Positions 59,007 through 64,000 of a stretch of DNA of 64,000 bases are shown one piece after another. Position numbers and translations under genes: made by a program. The stretch is from Proteromonas lacertae. Taxonomy: Eukaryota; Sar; Bigyra; Opalinata; Proteromonadidae. Within the stretch, counting starts at the first letter, position 1. Each line of letters begins with the position of its first letter. Location of the stretch: assembly GCA_002245135.1 (NCBI GenBank), contig NGBS01000042.1, positions 1 through 64,000 on the forward strand, read 5' to 3'. The notes under the pieces were generated by a model. That model was given only the letters and a program-made list of their open reading frames with translations. It did no database searches and was not told the DNA's origin.

Positions 59007-59296
59007 AAGGATAAAAGAAACATATTATATATGAATAACAAAAAGATATTGACAAACCATTCAACAATTTTACTTCTATTTCTTCATTAATTGATGGTAG
59101 AATAGTCTACATTATATAATAACAGTTAAATATTTTATATGTACAGACATATGTGGAATAAAATGATAATGTAATTTCTTTGTAATTTGACACTATTTTG
59201 ACATTTTATTTTTAAAACATTCATACATATATTTTTTAATATTATAACATTTTCTTTATTGTGAGATATGTGAAATATATATGGTGTTGTTAATAA
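59007..59296 (+). repeat. Direct repeat, copy 2 (orphan 5' fragment of the glyoxalase II-like gene)
   Basis: Same orientation as 53933-54220. It retains the two-codon first exon, both splice sites of intron 1, exon 2 ([16 protein letters not shown]) and part of intron 2, then ends before exon 3. Thus it is a partial gene duplicate without the catalytic motifs. Confidence 0.88.
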
Positions 59297-59450
59297 AAGA
59301 ATGATACATTTTAAAAATGTAACGTTTTGATCGATTGATAATATACTTACAACTGTAGCAAAGTGTTTATAATCAATCAAGGTAATTATGTTTATAGTAT
59401 TAAAGAAATGTTAGAATTGTAACGACTATATTTTCATTAGAAAAATAGAA

Positions 59451-61739
59451 ATGTCAAATTCTTTAGTAGATGATGTAATATCAGCATTATTTCCCACTCA
59501 TTCGCAAGTATTTCAGTCATTTTTTATTTGTAGACAATCGAGAGAAGTGAAAAGAGTGTTAATGAAGTTGATTTGAAAATACAACATGAAAAGTGTGCAA
59601 AAATACTTAAAATCATAAATATATGTGGAATAAAGGGAAAAGAGATATTAAAAATTCATGAAAATTACTCTTTCTTGAGAGATTTTTGTTCATCCATCCT
59701 GTTACCAAAACAAATTCAACTATTCGGGTGTAATACGATAATATTGGAGAGAAGTTATTATATTAGAGATTTAGAAGAGATTATTAAGAGTGAGAGAATG
59801 TCAAATGATGAAATTAAGAAAATGATATGTTCAATATGTGAAATAATAATCATATTGAGTGAAAATGATATTGTGCCTAGGAATTTGAAGAGTTCAAATG
59901 TTGTATTTGGAGTAGACGGTGATTTAAAATTATGTGATTTATTCATAGATAAATTAAGAAGTGAAGAGGATATGAAAGTATATGATATTTGTTTCAAAAG
60001 CCCAGAAGAATTGAATGGATTAGAATGTAATGATCGAAGTGTGATATGGTCAATTGGTTGTATATTATATGAAATGGTAAACAAGAAATTACCATTCAAT
60101 GAAGATAATAATATCAACAAAACGAAAGAGAATATTATGAGATGTAAATACAGTCTAGATGGAATAAAGAATCAAAGAATCTCTAAATTATTAGAAAAAA
60201 TACTTATAAAAGATAATGTAAAAAGAATAGCGCTAATAGAAACAATGAGATATTCCAGAATTGCTCAAATACTTTAGTAATGAATTATACCTACCATATT
60301 GCGAAATTGATGATGATTTTTTCAAATCATTCCTTTCATTAAGATTAAATGGATTTAAAGCAATAAAATATTTGGATTTGAGAAGTATAATTTGATATTA
60401 TTCTATAATTTAGATAATAAACTGACATATAAAAGCATAGAAACTATAATAAACAATATTTCGTCATTTTCACATTTTGAATATCTTATATTATGTGGAA
60501 ATGAAATAAGAGATGAAGGAATGAAGATATTATCTCCACATGTACATTTACTAAAATGTTATAATGCAATTTATTGTTCAAGTATAGTTGTTATTTATAT
60601 ATTAGAAATGCAATTATCTTCAATTGGATTAAAATATCTGTTAGATGGTTTAAAAAATATTCAAAATAAGATAAGAGTTGATGTAAATGAAAATAACATA
60701 GATTTAGCTGGAATTGAGTATTTGATGAATTATGTGAAAGAGAATGATAACATTGAAAAGATAAAGATTCATGGTATATTTCTAATCACATATTAATTAA
60801 TAGATAATCCAATTTGTAATATTGGATTTAGATTAATGTTAAACAATTTGAATGTTGTGAATAAGAAAAACATTATAAATTCGAGCAATATATCAATTGA
60901 TGATGAAAGTGTTTTATTATTAATTAACAGATTTGATTCAATTGGATATTGCAGAAAAATCAATTTAAATGGAAATAATATCAGAATGAAAGGATTAAAA
61001 GCAATTTGTTCAAAATCATTAGAAAAAGATGAATATCCATTTATAGAAATGAATAACTCATCTTATGGAAATGAAGAATGTGAATATTATTTGAATTATT
61101 GTATTAAAAAGAAAAGAAGAAGTTATGAAAAATGTTATGATTTTTCGAGTATATTATGTGTGTTTATAATGAAATAGATATGAATATTAAAGATTTGCAC
61201 ATTTCATTAATCAGACAGATTGATTATAAATATCTTGATTTATCCAATAACCATATCAGCTGTGAAGGATTGAAAGATTTAACAGATTCTTTACCAAAAG
61301 ATGATAAATATATCTCAATAGACAATAATGAAATTGGAGATGAAGGAATAGAGATAATATGTAAATATTATGAAAAATTTACTTATAAAAATTCATTAAA
61401 TCTTTCAAGTATTTTATGTTTCATATTGTGAATAGATATCGGAATGAGTGAAAATGGATTAAAGATGTTAATAAAAAGATTGAAAGATTACAAATATGAA
61501 ATAAAAAGATAAATATATCAGGAAATGATATAAATGAAAGAGAATTACGATTAATGAAAGAAAATAAATATCTTTTTCATGAACTAAATGAATTATCAAT
61601 AACAGTAAAAGAAGATATAGATAAATCGGAATTAAAAGCATTCTTAAAAACATTCTCATCAGCAGAAAAAATAAAAATTAGCGGAATATCAGGAGAAGAA
61701 AAGGAGAAATTAACAAAATTATTCTACAATATAGAATAA
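59451..61739 (+). pseudogene. Decayed second copy of the pseudokinase-LRR gene
   Basis: A relative of the 36045-39351 gene. Exon 1 is 59451-59507 and the kinase-like exon runs from 59534. It shows PRNLKSSNVV for HRDLKxxN (catalytic Asp replaced by Asn, as in the other copy), KLCDLF, SPEELNGLE and WSIGCILYEM. At about 60277 the kinase frame stops. The next readable segment aligns with the middle of exon 5 of the intact gene, so exons 3-4 and part of 5 are deleted and the frame is lost. Downstream LRR exons (60414-60581, 60606-60773, 60804-61148, 61177-61408, 61436-61739) keep phase-1 splice sites identical in position to the intact copy. A second frame change is near 61505. The 5' exons of the two copies differ. 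A truncated but expressed kinase-only protein is possible. Confidence 0.78.
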
Positions 61740-62037
61740 CTATATTATACTTTCTATTTCTTATTCTTTCATATTTTTTCAAAATAGATTTGAACTAGAT
61801 TTGAAAAGAGCTTGAACTTTTTAAAACGTTTTATTGATTTTTAATGTTAACAACACCATTGTATGATGTGTGGATAAGAGGAATTAATACTGAAAATTGT
61901 ATGATTATGATTGTATATTATATAATAGTTGTTTCTGAATGTAACAAATATAACCGAATGTATATAGAGTATAAATCTTTATTAATAGAAAAAATACTTA
62001 CACACAAAAAATATGTTCAAATCGAGCATGGGATACA
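61740..62037. other. Intergenic spacer, nothing convincing
   Basis: About 300 AT-rich bases. A GAGCTTGAAC element near 61808 resembles the start-proximal motif, which hints at a missed short 5' exon of the following gene. No supported coding exon. Confidence 0.35.
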
Positions 62038-62732
62038 ATGGTAATTAAGAAACAAAAACCTTTGTATGGTAAAGAGAAACAATTTGAAAAAAGTCTTTCT
62101 ATCCCATCTTTATCTTATGGAGAAGTATACGGTGGTAAATATAATATACCAACAAATAAATTTCTTGAACAATTTGTTAAAGCAGCTGATGCAAAAGCTC
62201 ATAACAGAATAAAATATCATGAATATCATCAATATGATAATACAAACGATAATACTCAATATAACAAGTATCCAACGCAGATAATTCACAAAATGAAACT
62301 TATAATGCAGCTCCTGGTCCTCCTTTGTTTCGACCATTTCGAACAACAGATAAGAAAAGAAGGCCTAAGTCAGCACAGGTATTATCTTCCAAAATGCGAC
62401 ATGAAGAAGAAATTGATTTATCTGCTGATGAAGATATAGTTAAATATAGAATTCAAGGGCCAAAAGATTCAGGTGAATATGAAAGACATCAATCTATGCC
62501 TGTAACAACTTCAATAAAAGGAACAATGAAACCTAAACCAATAAAAAATAAAATTGTTACATCAAAGTATAAATCTCCAATAGCAAATTTGCCAACAGCA
62601 AAATATGGTTTTGAAAGCCTTCCTTCTGCTTCAGAACCTAATTTATCTTCAGAAACTCATTCCAAGCATATTCATTCAAGTGGTAAAACCAGAATAAGGA
62701 AAAAGAGAAGAAGACCACAAACAGCTAGTTAG
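62038..62732 (+). CDS. Basic low-complexity protein of unknown function, one frame change
   Basis: About 231 residues, beginning MVIKKQKPLYGKEKQFEKS. The middle is Asn/Tyr/His-rich. Near 62270 the frame must shift by one base to continue from QYNKYP into DNSQNETYNAAPGPPLFRP. The second part holds APGPPLFRPFRTT, then a Ser/Lys-rich region, and ends in a strongly basic RIRKKRRRPQTAS tail. The PGPP motif is loosely reminiscent of microtubule-binding SHIPPO proteins, but there are no repeats and I do not claim a relationship. The single-base break most likely reflects an indel error, since reading frames on both sides have similar composition. It may have an upstream exon. Confidence 0.5.
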
Positions 62733-62951
62733 TTATTAGTAATTATGTATTTTAGTTTTTTTTTATTGTCCTATGTAATTTTGTAGTATTTATGATTATC
62801 ATTAAATACAATGTATATTTAAATGTCATTAATGTATAAACTCACTCTATTTTCTTGCTAATTTATATTTGACAAGTGGACCAATAAAATTCTTCTAAAA
62901 CGAATATATTTTTTAGATTTTTTTTCTAGAATCTTCATTTTCTCATCAATT

Positions 62952-64000
62952 ATGCAAAGTAAATATCTGTTATTCTTTTTCACAGTTCTGTATTACAAGT
63001 TTGTTATATTATAACTAGAATTTCATCCTCTTTTGCATTTTATGAAGAAGATGGTCCAGTACAACTTCTCACATCAAAAGATTTTGACAATTAGTATTAA
63101 GAAGTGAATCTGTTTGGATTGTAGAATTTTTCGCTCCGTATAATAACTAATTACACAAATTTTACTGTATAGATGGTGTGGTCATTGTAAAGCATTTAAA
63201 GATGAATATGAAAAAGCTGCAAAAGCTTTAACAGGAGTAGTTCATGTCGCTGCTGTAGATGCAACAGTTGAGCAAGAATTAGCTCAAAGATTCCAGATTC
63301 AAGGTTATCCAACAGTAAAAATCTTTGGATTAAATAAAAACAAGCCAACTGATTATCAAGGTGCAAGAGAAGGCAAAGCTGTAGCAACTGCTGGTTTAAA
63401 AGCTGCTAAAGAAGCTGTATCAGCTCGTCTAAACGGTAAATCAAAACCAAACACTGGGAACATGCCAAAGCAACAGCTGGTGGTAAAGGCTCTTCAAGTA
63501 AAGGTGATGAATCATCAAATGCATCGTCAAACGAAGAAAATGATGTAAAATTAAGCACAGTCCCATCTGTGTCTATGGAATTAACCAATCAAACAATATT
63601 CGATGAATGGTGTAATGGAAAGTTAATTTGCATAATTTCTTTCTTACCTGATCTATTAGATAGTCATAAAGCTGGTAGAGAAGCTGAAATTGCCATATTA
63701 GATCAATTAGCTGAGGTACAAAAACGTAAACCATTCGTTTTCTTCTGGGAAGAAGGTGGTAAATTCTATGATTTTGAACAAGCTTTTAAATCTCAATTTT
63801 GGATATCCAGCTACAGTAGCTATTAATAAAGAGAAAGGTAGATATGCTGTACATACTGGATCCTTCACTTTTTGATAGTATAAAATTGTTTTTGACTGGA
63901 TTATCAAGCGGAAGTGTTAGAACAATCCCAACCCCCAATTACCAGAATTACCAACAATTGAGCCATGGGATGGACAAGATAAGCAAGAAGAACCTGTAGA
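62952..64000 (+). CDS. PDI-family protein (P5/PDIA6-like), partial, with several frame changes
   Basis: An ER oxidoreductase or disulfide isomerase running off the right edge. Exons are 62952-62989, 63019-63137 and 63173 onward; introns 29 and 35 nt. The N-terminus is a clear signal peptide (MQSKYLLFFFTVL). The thioredoxin domain has the active site APWCGHCKAF, split by an intron, then AAVDATVEQELAQRF, GYPTVKIFG and KPTDYQGAREG as in PDIA6. A Ser/Gly linker leads directly to the non-catalytic b-type domain (PFVFFWEEGGKFYDF, FGYPATVAIN), so the second CGHC domain of PDIA6 is absent. At least four single-base frame changes (near 63093, 63460, 63795 and 63873) interrupt it. Because each can be bridged and conservation is strong, sequence error near a contig end competes with pseudogenisation. 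Confidence 0.75.

Noticed and set aside
61844-62044. 66-codon ORF upstream of the basic protein gene
   Set aside because: Composition is that of AT-rich spacer and it overlaps the next gene's start in another frame.
1-64000. Ciliate-type reassigned stop codons
   Set aside because: Recognisable proteins end at TAA, TAG and TGA, and no conserved frame contains these codons internally except at evident indels.
1-64000. CRISPR arrays, rRNA or tRNA genes
   Set aside because: No spaced short repeats, no rRNA-like stretches and no cloverleaf-like segment with a TTCGAAT-type loop were seen.

Overview
This is a gene-dense, strongly AT-rich stretch of nuclear DNA from a flagellated unicellular eukaryote. 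It uses the standard code: TAA, TAG and TGA all end recognisable genes. I could place 57 spliceosomal introns. All are GT-AG, most donors read GTAT or GTAA, and almost all are only 24-50 nt long (extremes 24 and 78). The flagellum is inferred from an axonemal dynein heavy chain, an outer-arm docking-complex coiled coil, a SHIPPO-repeat protein and RAB23. I cannot name the lineage from this sequence alone.

Layout. 1-7690: tandem Venus-flytrap (periplasmic-binding type I) modules at a period of about 1.15-1.19 kb, ending in a class C seven-helix GPCR; the first 4.2 kb is broken by many frame changes. 7934-14602: a 2222-residue surface metzincin with duplicated adhesion-like modules, a Thr/Pro stalk and one C-terminal membrane helix. 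14770-17369: a complete hAT DNA transposon with an 8-bp target duplication. 17471-33915: axonemal dynein heavy chain, docking-complex subunit and a leucine-rich-repeat (LRR) protein. 34076-39351: an LRR gene followed by a pseudokinase-LRR fusion. 39417-41470: three small or unknown genes, two of them recognisable only after splicing. 41578-47461: ZIP9-like transporter, DYRK1-like kinase, SHIPPO protein and DNAJB12-like ER chaperone. 47771-54076: SF3B3, RAB23 and a glyoxalase-II-like metallo-beta-lactamase protein. 54407-58681: a full ABCB exporter lying between two direct copies of a ~290-bp segment. 59451-61739: a decayed second pseudokinase-LRR copy. 62038-64000: an unknown basic protein and a PDI-family protein running off the window.

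Three things stand out. The first is a GPCR gene carrying at least five, probably six, tandem ligand-binding modules. The second is an intracellular pseudokinase-LRR family in which every intron inside the LRR region is phase 1 and most sit at the same LRR position, which makes the exons exchangeable modules. The third is a short TCAAGC-type motif found 20-65 bp upstream of at least six start codons. Several otherwise intact housekeeping genes (RAB23, glyoxalase II, DNAJB12, PDI) carry one or more single-base frame changes, some in homopolymers, and these changes become denser toward both window ends. Assembly error is therefore a live alternative to pseudogenisation for some broken genes.
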